A DNA stretch of 64,000 nt from Thamnaconus septentrionalis (Eukaryota > Chordata > Actinopteri > Tetraodontiformes > Monacanthidae), in NCBI GenBank assembly GCA_009823395.1, contig CM020503.1:7893001-7957000 (forward strand). Reading direction: 5' to 3'. Positions 49,336 through 60,587 of this stretch are shown here, piece after piece. The notes below the pieces were generated by a model. That model worked only from the letters and a program-made list of their open reading frames with translations. It searched no databases and had not been told where the DNA came from. The stretch's first letter is position 1. Each line of letters starts with the position of its first letter. The translations under genes and the position numbers were made by a program.

Positions 49336-50056
49336 ATCCGTTAATTTTCTGTTAAGGCACTACATTCCTCCACACAGGCTTGCTGAGGCTGCGGGAGCCA
49401 ATCGCGGCTGTCCCTTGGGCGGAGGCAGCACTCTGGACAAGTTGCCAGTTTAACACAGGGCCACATAGAAAGACACACAACCACACACTCACACCTACAG
49501 TTCATTTAGAGTTCCCAATTCCACTTAGGTTCATGTTTTTGTACTGTGGGGTACAGGGTTGTTTCTAGGCATACACGACTATGTGGCGTCCCCCTGGTGG
49601 AGGCACCCTAATAAAACAAATTTTTAAATTTTCTTATATATGTCTTTTTATGTCTGTTTAATATTGCAGGGGGCAGTATGTTAAAAAGATAAAGACCCAG
49701 TTATTGTCACAAAAGATGCAAAATTTGTCCTCCACGCTTGACGCATCATCACCTGAGGGAGCGGTGGGCAGCAGTGGTGTCATTGGGTGATCTAACCCCC
49801 CAATTCCAACCACTGCGTGCCAAGCAGAGAGGGAATGGGTACCATTTTTACAGTCTTTGGTATGACCCGGCTGGGGTTCAAACCCACAACCTACCAGTCT
49901 CAGGGTGGACACTCTACCACTAGACCACTGAGCTGGCAGGGGAACCTGGAGAGAACCCCCACAGACACAGGGAGAGACACAGAGAAACATGTTGCATTCA
50001 CACAGAAAGGCCTGGGAATCGTACCCGCAACCTTCACAGTGCTGACCACCGCAGCA
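49336..50056 (-). mobile_element. Degraded tRNA-headed SINE of the A/B family, interrupted by other insertions
   Basis: 49370-49555 aligns with the tail half of SINE copy A (CTGGACAAGTTGCCAGTTTA, GGGCCACATAGAAAGACA). The head half resumes at about 49939-50056 (ACCTGGAGAGAACCCCCACA, CACAGAAAGGCCTGGG). The middle is filled by unrelated elements at about 49556-49938. Confidence 0.65.
49680..49938 (-). mobile_element. Second tRNA-derived SINE family, nested in the older SINE
   Basis: Read on the minus strand: CAGTGGTCTAGTGGTAGAG (A-box-like), GGTTTGAACCCC (B-box-like), a body with GCCAAGCAGAG in complement, and TTTTGTGACAATAA near the 3' end. It sits inside the SINE at 49336-50056 and so is younger. 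The adjoining 49556-49680 piece starts CAGGGTTGTTTCTAGGC, like a hAT terminus. Confidence 0.65.
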
Positions 50057-51385
50057 CTGTGTTGATTGAATCAGCAACCAGATGCTGCATATCTACACAC
50101 CACGCAGCTTTGACAGGGCTTATGCATCCCCCCTCACACAGGATTTCAACCACATGCTGTTTCTCCCTCTCAGGACGCTGTTCTGGCGACGATGCTCCAC
50201 CTTTGTTTTTCCGCCAAAGTCGTGTTCGGTCTCAAGAGGCTCGTTGAGCTCATGTGACTGTGAAATTGCCACTGTGGAATCGTTTCTGGGAACAGCAGGG
50301 CTGCGATTTCCTCTTCTGGGTGAATCATACAACCGGTGAACCCAGAGGATCATACTGTCAAAAAACTATTCAATTTGTGCTAAAAAAAAAAAAAAAACTT
50401 CAAGATCATCTTGTAAGCAGCCAATTAAATCAGTCTAGTTGATGGGTGATAATAAAGGCAGGCAAATTTAACAAGTCAAATACATCAACGTAATTATCCT
50501 GACTTTGCAGGTCTGAAGTCATGGAATGTCCAAAAAACACAAGCAAATTGGATTTGTTCTGACGACAAATGAGCCCAGACTATTTCCTGGAACATTACCT
50601 TCCAGAGTGACCTTTTATCAACCCTGCAGTGTTTTTACAGCGAAGCTCACAGGACAAATCTCTGAGCCTGAGTGACATAAAAACAGCTGCGCTATGACAA
50701 ATATTTGAGTCAGACCGACAAAGCCGCGTGTTCTGAAGACGGATTGTTTGCAAAGGAGGATGTACAGGAAGGTTTAGGGACAGTTCGACAAACAAGCCGC
50801 CTGATAGCTAAGCTTCGCACCAAGTTTCCCTCATTGCTTGGCGCCTTTATGGCTCAACCATCACTGCACACCTCGACTAAATAGGTTATCAGCTCCAAAG
50901 CGGAATATCAGAAGGCAGAATATCTCTTAACTTTAATCTTCGTCTATCGTTTTTGCTTATCACTCCAATAAGCGCAGTCATTAGGGCTCCAGCAAACCCC
51001 TGCGACCCTGAGCGCAGGACAAAACGAGTATAGAAAATGAATGAGTGAAAGTCCAGGCGTGCTTTAACTGCCGTGCCTGCTATGCTACACTTTCTCCTTC
51101 AGTCCTGAAAAAGCTGCTGGGATGAAACCACATAATGGCAAAAGAAAAAAACATATATATATGTACATCGATCATTTTTCGATTGCAAGAGACATCTGCT
51201 TTGCATTAAATGTCACACAGCTAATGGACTGTGAAATCAACCTGGAATCCCAGCGATAAACAAAGATTTATGTGGCCTGCATACCTGCCACTCCTTTACA
51301 CTGTAACCACAGCTCTGAGGACATATTTACAGTATATTGTCTGGAAGCCGGAGGGACACCGACAGCACACACTAATTTCCTGTGG

Positions 51386-51426
<41 letters not shown>

Positions 51427-54066
51427 TCCATGTGTATACCGACAGCCCCACGCACAGCCTTAAATCTCCAGTTGTAATCCGCCAGCCAGTTGCTAGGCAA
51501 CACTGAAACTTGTAATAGCGCCCAAAGATCGTGGCTCTCAGAGCGCGGGGAGGGGCTGAGGGGAGGTGACGGGTGAGGAGGTTGCAAGGGGGGGGACTGA
51601 GGAGAAGCCCCTGGGGGCTGTTGCTGTTGCTTGTGGTTGTGCAGCAGCGGCTGGATGACTTTTGCTCCACATGTTCTCTGACGGAGACTCAGTGTTTTGC
51701 GTCACTTTTTCAGAAGCGGACTACGATGATCAACAGGGCCAGGCAAGGTCAATAATTCTTTTCTTGTATGGATTATAAAGCAATGTGAAACCAGAGGACA
51801 CTGTAGTCACACCAAAGATAACGTCAACATATAAAAGGTTTAAACAAGACAGTGTCAGCTGTAAAGAAAAAAGCTCTACTATCATTGAAACTTTTTTTTA
51901 CTCTTTTACAAATAAAAACACTATATACAAGTTAGCAATGAAAAGATTACTGACAGAGACCTGATTTGGTTTCTCACTTTGTTTCCTTTTTATTATTATT
52001 CGAAGCTACCAGCTGTTTGTTGGCTTCAACCTGCATTTTCCTTCATAGCTGTGAATCATGGGACAGCAATTTACATTTGTGTGAGATGAATTCATTCAAG
52101 TACTGAAGTTGTTAATTTTCAAAACAACATTATGCAACTTCCTGGTTACTTTTAAAAGCATGCTTCAGAGCATCAGAGCTGCTGAGCTGTTCAGTTACTG
52201 TTCAAATTCATTGGCCAATTATTTTCCTCGTCTTCTGGTCGATAATGATTTGCATTTCATCTTTTAAATGAAAAACAAGATAAACGCCCCACGCGAGATC
52301 TTCTGTTCTTTTCCTTGATTAATGGATAATATGTTGAATGAATCACTAGTTGATTGTGATTGTTAATAGAAAAAATAAGATGGAAATATATGTATCTATA
52401 AAAATACATAAATGAGCGAAAGAAACATTGAACAATGATCAAATTAGCACACGCAAAAAAAAAACTTCATCTTTAAACTTCTCTAGAAAATGATGTGACA
52501 AGACTATCAATTAAAAGTCCGCAGTCAAAAACAAAAGGAGAGACCTATGGAAGACTAAAAGAACCTTTTATGTAACAGGAAGAAAAAAATAATAATTGCA
52601 AAGCCCGATACATTTACATTCAGCCGGAGCTGCAGTGACAGCCGTCATCCCATCCTGCATCCTCCTTCTGCACAACCTATGAGCACATTTTGCAGGCTTC
52701 ATCAGGCTTACTGGACGCTGCAGTAGCTCTCCGAGCGGAACTAAGCAAAGCGCCTCGGATGTACGAGTGGCGCTCAAGCGTGCCAAAAGGGGGCAATTTA
52801 GAAAACATGATGAACACACGAGGAGGAACATCTTGGGCAACTGTTGGCGCATGAGGGTCGTCTTGACTGCTGATTGGTTTAGCTGCGGCGTAATGGGCTG
52901 CTTTGTTAATACAGTGTCCTCAGAAGACTCCAGAGGGAACTATTTGCATTCATTATTAAAACAGCTATTTAGGATAATGGGCTTTAGTCCAGATGCAAGC
53001 ATACAATGTGACCGTTGGTTATAGTTTTTTTTTTTTTTTTTGCACAAACTGCAGCAAGAAGCGACCCATAGAATTAAGTCTGGACTAAAGCTTGATGTTG
53101 TCTTTTTTTAATCATTGGCTAGTTTTCCCACTAGCTCCTCCCTTTTTTCCTTCCTGGTTGAGCTGTCCCGCCGTCAGTGCCAGGTCTGTTTTTTTTTTTT
53201 TACATAAACCATGTTGCACACAGAAAATGCGTTGATTGGAACTACAAAAGGACAACGAACAAGAAGAAGAAACCTGTTGCACCACCTGGTTACGGTGGCC
53301 ACGGTTCCCTGCACTGGAGTCCATCAGTGCAGCATCAGCTTCAGTCTGCCGTCTTAACACGGACAACTATAAAATATGAAGGTTGGTCAAACGCTGCAGC
53401 CGTTTAAATGCCGAGTGCTTTATGTGTGTTCAAGTTCGATGCACATGACGACGGCACAGGGATACTACGGTAGACAGACATGGTGGCTTCCACGCTTCAT
53501 TTACTCAGGAACTTATGTTCTTATGTTCAGAAAGCCTATTCAGCCACTCTTTGTGTGTGTGTAGAGGATCTCCAGAGGATCACAACCTGTATAGCTCAGG
53601 CTGCCTCAGATTTTGGAGGGAATAAATACTTTCTGCCTCCTCCTTGACTTCCCCCGTTTCAGCTGTGGGACACGGGTAAAAAGATAAAAGCACAATTCTG
53701 ATCCACCCTGAACCTTTTTTTATTCCTCCCTACTTTTACCTCTAGAGTGAAAACGCCCAATGGCTTCTTGGGTCAGAGAGAGGGAGGAGGATAACTGCAT
53801 TTTCTTTTCTCTGCTTACATCCACGGTCACATTTTCACTGCCCGCTCTTTCTGCATGTGTTTTTCCTTTCTTCCGGTGTGTGATTCAGTGATCGTTGCAA
53901 TAAGCGGCCACAGCTTGTCTCATGAAAGGCTTCAGGCAAGTTATCCACTGACGAACACGAGTGATAAGAAACACAGAGACGCCCGAGTCAGTCGACTCGC
54001 TTCTCTTGAGTCAGCTCAACCTTTCACCAGACCACCAGTGTGCTGAGAGACACTCAGGAAGAACGG
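50057..54066. other. Intergenic, no gene recognised
   Basis: Contains a SINE-tail remnant at about 50985-51048 (CCTGCGACCCTGAGCG, ATAGAAAATGAATGAGTG), a (CA)n run at 51391-51424, and a 13-base inverted repeat at 52981-52993/53079-53091. No supported exon. Confidence 0.55.
51391..51424. repeat. (CA)n microsatellite
   Basis: Perfect CA run. Confidence 0.95.
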
Positions 54067-54545
54067 CTTCCCCACTGTGGAAGTCAACAGTCCTGGACAA
54101 AATTGGCACAAACCCCCAGGATCCAATATGGCAGCCCATTATTTTCAATGGAGTTGCTCACTCAGCGTCTACGCCCAAAAAGTTTTTGGCTTCCAGGTTG
54201 CTTCCGCATAATGCGGCCAATAGAGCATGCGCAGTAGTAGCACTTCCCATTATGCCTCTGTAACTCAAGTGCTGCATCAGGACCCATCAGCCAATCAGAA
54301 TGAGCCGAGACACAGCACATAGGACGACATGACGTCACACTGGGAATAAATTGGGGATTTTCTGGCCTCAGGTCAGAGCCATGCCATTAGCCATTTCTTT
54401 TTGTATTGCGGTCTATGGGAAAAATACTTAATGGGCCGCATGGGTTTTTCCCGCAGTACCTCGAGTGGCCACTGAGGAATGAAACTCACCATACCCCATA
54501 TTGGCAGTCGAGTATCCAGTTCTAATAATACATCCATGGGTTGAC
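54067..54545 (-). repeat. Interspersed repeat, copy 2 (unnamed family)
   Basis: Complement contains TATTAGAACTGGATACTCGA, CAGTGGCCACTCGAGGTACT, TCATTCTGATTGGCTGATGG and GTTACAGAGGCATAATGGGA in the same order as 20500-20850. It is longer than copy 1. Divergence is moderate, so it is an older dispersed repeat. Confidence 0.75.
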
Positions 54546-55141
54546 ATCCCACCAAGGATAGCCAAGATGGAAATACAGTAACAATGAAATAAAAATAAAC
54601 ACAACAATCCCTCTAATGAGCGGAGAACTAATCCTTGTTGAGCTGATTAAGAATCCATGGTGGGAAAAAAGATTATTGACTGCTTCTTTTTTTGGGCGGG
54701 CGGGGAGGGGTTAACTTCCTTCTCGCTCGATAAAAATCAGCTTAGACAATTTGCCGTTGTTTAAAAACACTTTGTCTCTCTAACGTCTCATGGACCAAGA
54801 TTGTATGAAGCTGCAAAGTGATATTCATCTTATCTAATGCCATGCAGGTGGGGGAAAAGTGTTGCTTTTGTCAAAACTGGATCTATTTCTTTTAGTTCCG
54901 TGTGTTGTGTGAAGACGATCAATACGGCTTTTTGGAACCTAGCTGAAGAGAGATTCAATAACTAGCGGCAGCCTGCTGTGTGTCCTCGTCAAAGCCTGCT
55001 TTTCTCTCTTTTGTCCAAATGTCAAAAAACCAACATCTTTAACACATAAAACTTCAACTTTCACAAAATGAATTCTCCATCTGATGTCACCTGGCATCAG
55101 CAGTGAGCAGGCAACGCCACAGACTTTAAAAGCCTGTGCAC

Positions 55142-56313
55142 TAGGGATGCAACAATATTCAGTAACTTACCGAACAGTTTGGTACGCCAACAAGTTTGGT
55201 ATGTTTCAGCCGGGAGCTTGGCATTGGTCCGACCTCCCATTAGTCTGACAAATTGCCCATTGGTCCAACCTCTCCTAACCCTAATCGTAACCCTAACCCT
55301 AACCCTAATGGGAGGTCGGACCAATGGGCAATTTGTTGGACTGATGGGAGGTCGGACTAACGGGCAATTCCCATTTCGGCCAGTCACAAAACTTCATCAA
55401 AACTTGGCACAGCCATGATGTTGTGCAAGTGGATCCACTCAGGAGAAAAGACTAGTGGCGCGCAGCTTTTTGACAACCTGGGGGTCCCGCAGTTATCAAT
55501 AATTTGACTGGTTCCAGCAGCCCCCAAGAACCACATTATCACAACCTGCCTCAGCCCGCAACCCGCTGTCATTAAATGAACCAATATGTCTTTGAACGTG
55601 GCTTTTTTACTCCATCACCGAGGTGGTTGTAAACAGCCTTCATTGGCTGATGTCACTTACAAATGCCAAGTGCATGAAACAACAATGAACAGAATACTTT
55701 AATGTAATGCATTTACCACAGTAACCCTAGCATTCTCTTTGGGCAAACCAAGTAGAATATAGCAGCCTAAGATAATAACTATAGTCCAACCATTGTCCTG
55801 AACTCACTAATCTTTCTCCTCCCTGCAGAATGGCAAGTGCCGTTGTTATTACGACGGCACTTGCCAATCTGTTGTGATTGTTTGCGTCAGAGCGCATGCA
55901 GTTTATGTAACATATGCATTTACCTAACGTATCAACATTAGATTGCTTAGCCCATTTTCTAATATTAACGAGTTTAATAATATATCCATTTAAACTGATT
56001 TATTTTCAATCTGTTCAAAATACATTTCACCATTTGAAAAAAAAAAATCCCATTATACATTTGACCCACTCAAGCCCAATACAATGAAAACGTCTGGATT
56101 TGGCTGTGAGTGGGTTAAAAATGTAGTTTATTTTTATTGAATAGTCATAATTTTTAAATAAAGTTTGTGGTTTGATTGTATCTGTGCTTTAAATTATTTT
56201 TACAGTACAGTATGATATTGCCTTTGCCACTCAGAATACTTTTATTTGAATTAAACCGTGCCCAAAAACCGTGATGCATATCGAACTGTGGGAACTGTAC
56301 GGTTGCATCCCTA
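55142..56313. mobile_element. Non-autonomous hAT-type transposon, 1172 bp, with telomere-like core
   Basis: Perfect 12-base terminal inverted repeats TAGGGATGCAAC (55142-55153) and GTTGCATCCCTA (56302-56313). Exact 8-bp target duplications CTGTGCAC lie at 55134-55141 and 56314-56321. TIR and duplication length are typical of hAT. No transposase frame is present. The interior holds a palindrome around (CCCTAA)n at about 55221-55372 and a 13-base-arm hairpin at 55831-55866. Confidence 0.88.
55272..55308. repeat. Interstitial telomere-like (CCCTAA)n
   Basis: Five to six CTAACC/TAACCC units with one CTAATCG variant, located inside the hAT-type element rather than at a chromosome end. Confidence 0.9.
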
Positions 56314-56321
56314 CTGTGCAC

Positions 56322-57020
56322 ACGGTAAAAGCACGCCCCCCTGTGGAGAGAGGATTCATGAGCCAACCAGGGGCACTTCAAGAATCTAAAACCAATTTAG
56401 ATTTAGAATATAAGCTTGAGTGATGGCTCTCTTGACTTTTCCACACCCACCAGACATCAGACTGGACCACTGTGCTCGGTGAGCCCAGTTGTTGTCCTGC
56501 ACTGCATGAGGGTTACAGCCAAGAGTTTGTGCAATAGCTGCTTTGATATTTACTTCAGCAATTTGGTGCATTTGTGCATTTTCAACTTTAACTGTGGAGA
56601 AGTTGCTTCTTTCGTGCTATTTGGTAACAGATGTATATACACTTCAGTCATTAATCAATGGTGGGTGCCTTCTTTGCTTGAATACATTCTGTTTTCTAAA
56701 GTTTTTTTTCTTTCTTGCATGTGTATGGGGCAATGCTCTTTAGAAGCAACTTCATCATAATGTGAAAGAGGAAGAATAAAGTGAAGAAAGAAATGATTCC
56801 GTAACACCCAACGGTATGAATGCACTTATATATGCAAAGTGGGCGCATGGATCACCTTGCAAGCAGATGGAGTGCCGCTTGAAAAGCTCCAATTTGAATC
56901 TCCTCAAAGGAGAAAGAAGTGTGAGCTATGGGCGAGGTTGATGCGCTCAATTATAAATCGGAAATCGTGTTTTCCAAGTTTATGGCTGACTGAGTCACTG
57001 GAAATACCTCTGAAATAAGT

Positions 57021-57064
<44 letters not shown>

Positions 57065-57217
57065 AGGGGACTAGAAAACCAGGGTACTATGCAGCTAGAA
57101 CAGTTGTTTCTCAACATTGCATAAAAGTCATTCATTACACTGTTTATTACAAACCTTGTCTTATTATGAGTCATGGAAAAGTCATTCTATTGTGGCTACT
57201 ACCAGAACATGTTATAA
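56322..57217. other. Intergenic, no gene recognised
   Basis: Contains a (CA)n run at 57027-57060. Otherwise nothing recognised. Confidence 0.55.
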
Positions 57218-57225
57218 TAATAATG

Positions 57226-57271
<46 letters not shown>

Positions 57272-57490
57272 ATTTTATTTGGCATCGCCTTTCACAGCAC
57301 TCAAGGACACTTTACAGAAGAATAAAAACATAAAAAATAAATAAAAACAACGGACAATTAAAAGAGAACAATAAAATCACAGGGAGTACACAGATTTAAA
57401 CAGATGAGTTTTGAGTCTGGATTTGAACTGGGGTAGAGATATTACGGATGTCTGGTGGGAGAGAGTTCCAGAGTTGGGGAGCAGTGCGGC
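57218..57490 (-). mobile_element. Interspersed fish repeat with (AAT)n tract
   Basis: (AAT)n at 57218-57270 is followed by TTTTATTTGGCATCGCCTTT, CACTCAAGGACACTTTACA, CAGATGAGTTTTGAGTCTGG and GAGAGAGTTCCAGAGTTGGG, all segments of a very common teleost interspersed repeat. If retroposed, the (ATT)n on the minus strand would be its tail. Class is not certain. Confidence 0.6.
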
Positions 57491-57950
57491 TGAAAGCTCA
57501 TGATTTGTCCACTCGATGCTGTGGCTTTTGTTTTTAGAGCCACATTGCCATGGTCGCTTTCCCAGATAGACATGTGCATTAATTCCAAGAGATTTGGTAA
57601 ACACTTGGCTTATTGGCTTAGCGAACATTCTGATACATGTGAATGGAGAAAGATCAACAAATGTTGAGATGATCTGCCAGACGAATAGTTCTAAAAAGTT
57701 GCTAGTACACTTTAAAAAAGAAGTACACTGACCCACAAAAACTGCGTCTAATGTGACTTTAAAATGTAAAATTTTGCATTTTTTTTTTCAAAATTCAGAA
57801 TTCAGAACAGAATTAAATCATGATAAAAAGTAAGGTTTACCTTAGGGTGCTGGGATTTCTTTTGGAATATAGCTCTTGCTGGAACACATTGTCTGAGCGG
57901 TCTTCACTCTTCCTTAGCCAGCTAATGAGCAAATCATGCACTAAATGTTG

Positions 57951-59256
57951 TCAGTCCTCTTCAGTTTGATCTTTCTGGTCCTTCTGGCTGATTCCTTCAG
58001 ATTGCTCTTCAAAAACCACATCACAGTCGCTGTCGTCACAACAGGGTCCGAAACGCTCATCGGTTTCCTCGTGCTGACTGTACTCCTCCCTCCTCCACGA
58101 CGGACCAGGCATGGCCTCCTCTTCAGAGTCGTAGGATGTGGTGGCTGCCTGCTCACTAGGACCCACATCCGACTTGCGTACAATTTTCAAAGGTGGTCCA
58201 TGCATAGGGTCTTCTTCCGAGTCCTCATCTCTTCTCGTGTTCCTTCTGCGTTTTCTTGATGGACCAGGTTGAGGGTCTTCTTCCGAATCCCAAGCGGCAC
58301 CCACGTGATTGTCTGGACTTCTCTCAAGATTCCTTGGTACTTCCCGTGAGGATACAGGCTGGGGGTCATCGTCAGAATTCTCATCACTGGCATCTGCGTG
58401 TTCCACTCTTTTGAGTTTTGAGCTCTCACCTGTATATTCTTGGTCAGAGTCAGGCAAGTCAATGCCCGAGTCAGTCGACTCATCGTATGAAACCAACCTT
58501 ATTACGTCATCCTCACTGGAGCTACTTGTTGAACTTGATGTTACAGACGGAAAGGAAGAGTTGGCGTCTTCATCCTCTATATCGCGATGGCCTTCCAAGT
58601 CAACTCCAGGATTGGCAGCGCCGTCGTCACTGTCAGATTCCTCAGTTGCATTGTTGCCGTCGCGGTTGGCAACATTCCCCTGGTTTTCATTGATGTTGAG
58701 GTTTTCCACCTCCACAGCCATATCCATCCCCACCGCATCATCATGCTCAAAGAGAAACTCCAGCCAGATGCGTAGTGTACCCATGACTTCCTCGTCTCCC
58801 ACCCATTCGCCTCTTGGAAACAGTCGTATCAGAACTGCAACAACAGTGCAGAGATTTCATTTCACTCACTGCTAATGGGTACTCATGATGGTATAACTCT
58901 TGTGAAGACTGTAGTGTGCCAGATAGCATACGCCTGTACTAAATATGAGTGCGAGTTTGCAAAGTGCGACTACCATGAAGTATGCCAAAATGCAGTGAAA
59001 TTACTTGTATGTTAGCTACTCTACAAACTAACGTTAGGAGTGGCTAGTTTACAACAGAACCATATTTTGGTCGGGCAGTAACATCGTGGTGCATATTTGG
59101 TCTGTGAAAAACCGTCAGCTTTAGTTTTATTTGCCACATTCACGTTTTGCCCGAATAAAAAGTGGTAGTACACAAAGCAGAAGTTAGAACTACATGTAAT
59201 TAAAGGCAATACTTACAACTTCTACCATTGTGCCCTCCATCTCCCATATTGTCCAT
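57951..59256 (-). CDS. Acidic Ser/Asp/Glu-rich nuclear-type protein with PGPS repeats, paralog A (unknown function)
   Basis: Two coding exons: 59217-59256 (ATG 59254-59256, MDNMGDGGHNGRS) and 57951-58834, GT-AG, phase 1, 307 residues. An acceptor at 59277-59278 implies the first coding exon begins at 59276 and a 5' non-coding exon exists upstream. After a short hydrophobic/aromatic N-terminal block (LIRLFPRGEW, LRIWLEFLFEHDD) the chain is strongly acidic. It has four modules of the form DSEEDPxPGPS near residues 166, 196, 218 and 249. RKRRR at 207-211 looks like a nuclear localisation signal, and many S-D/E-D/E sites suit casein kinase 2. I do not recognise the family. Exon layout and both N-terminal blocks match paralog B at 60588-61498. 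Confidence 0.7.
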
Positions 59257-59378
59257 CGCAGGTAAATATTTTCTTTCTGACAAAAAAAAAGTGTTTTAAT
59301 GGGGCTATGATTTTAGATGAATGAACACCGACACACCTAATGAGGTAAAACATATGAAATTGGCTACATTTTCAAAGT

Positions 59379-59606
59379 TTAAGGCAGAAAAGAAGGATGT
59401 GGTGCGCATACCGTACTCTCCAGAAATTTTGCTAAATCAGTCAGTCTCTCTAGCACACTGGCTCCTGGAAGTTTCTCTGGTCCAAGCGAAACATCAGGGA
59501 CACACAATGTTTCAAGCCTCGACTCAACGTCGTCTTCTTCCTCTTCGTCTCCTCCTTCGTCTTCCTTTGTGAGGTCTAAGGGCAGCTGGCATCCATCGCA
59601 ACGCAT
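59379..59606 (-). CDS. Candidate acidic exon/ORF upstream of paralog A
   Basis: The frame begins MRCDGCQLPLDLTKEDEGGD, passes a run of Asp/Glu and ends LERLTDLAKFLEST at a possible donor ACG|GTATGC near 59412. Composition resembles the neighbouring acidic genes and its strand is the same. Spliced to 59217-59276 it would read through in a frame different from the MDNMGDGG frame and stop at the next exon. It is therefore either a 5' leader with an upstream ORF, an alternative product, or a fragment of a third paralog. Weak support. Confidence 0.35.
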   Translation of the reverse strand: MRCDGCQLPLDLTKEDEGGDEEEEDDVESRLETLCVPDVSLGPEKLPGASVLERLTDLAKFLESTVCAPHPSFLP

Positions 59607-60401
59607 TTCTGCCGCCTCACTTTTGATTCTTCATGAGTGTCCGTCTGTTCCTGGAGGCGCTGCACTTCCAGGCCGAAGCATGGAGCTACAGAGCAAATCC
59701 CTGGTCTAGCGCCCTGTGCCAAAAAGAAGTTCATCTCTTTAAACTTGCCTTTTCTTTTATCTCTGGCCGTGCTTTGATCTTCCCATCATTCGAGCGGCCT
59801 TTCGATCGAAACAGCCCAAACATAAATAAACCACAAAACAAACTGTTGTACGGAATGAAAAGCTGAGATTGTCACGTTGCGTGTGTTACGAAAGTGCATG
59901 TTGTTTGATGTTCTAGCTCACAGAAAAACCATGACAAATTAAATGTAAAAATCTGCAATTATTTTTCTGTTTGTGATATTAGAATACATACTTGTGTTGT
60001 TTTTTAAATTTATTGAAAGTTGTTTTGCATCTTCCGTTGCTAAATAAATAAAAGTGAATGGTCAACACCTATTTAGTTTAATTACTGGCTGCATTCTGTT
60101 TGGGTGTTCTTTTCAACCTTCGTTACTACTTCTTTGTTACCACCCTTGTAAAAACTAAAACTAGTTCCTCTGTCTTAAAACCAGAACTTCACCCTAGGTG
60201 ATTATTTTTTTGTCCAGAAAAAAGAAAAACATTCTTACAAAGAAAACAATTAAAAAATAAGTACCTGGCCACAATGGAGAGTGCAACACGTTAGGCAAAC
60301 GAGGCCCAGAGCTCCAAAGATGAACAATTTTGATAGTCTGCAGCGATTAAAATACAAACCTCACAGGACATCTGCACTGTTTTTGGTGTAGTGTTATTGA
60401 T

Positions 60402-60407
60402 TTTATT
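60402..60407 (-). terminator. Polyadenylation signal of paralog B
   Basis: AATAAA on the minus strand, about 180 bases after the TAG stop at 60588. Confidence 0.6.
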
Positions 60408-60587
60408 CTAAAGAAAAAATACAATTTGAACAATGGGATATATTAGATTAGATCTTTTTGCAAATAAGCAGCCCTTTTAATGCAACTATCAAGAGTGGTC
60501 CACAACATTCATTGTCTTTACCACTGAAGAGTTGAGCTGGGTGCTCCTGCTACTTGTTTTTTCTCAACCTCCTCGCCAGAACCTCGG

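Noticed and set aside
55272..55308. (CCCTAA)n as a chromosome end
   Set aside because: Too short and enclosed by a transposon with intact ends and target duplications; unique genic DNA continues on both sides.
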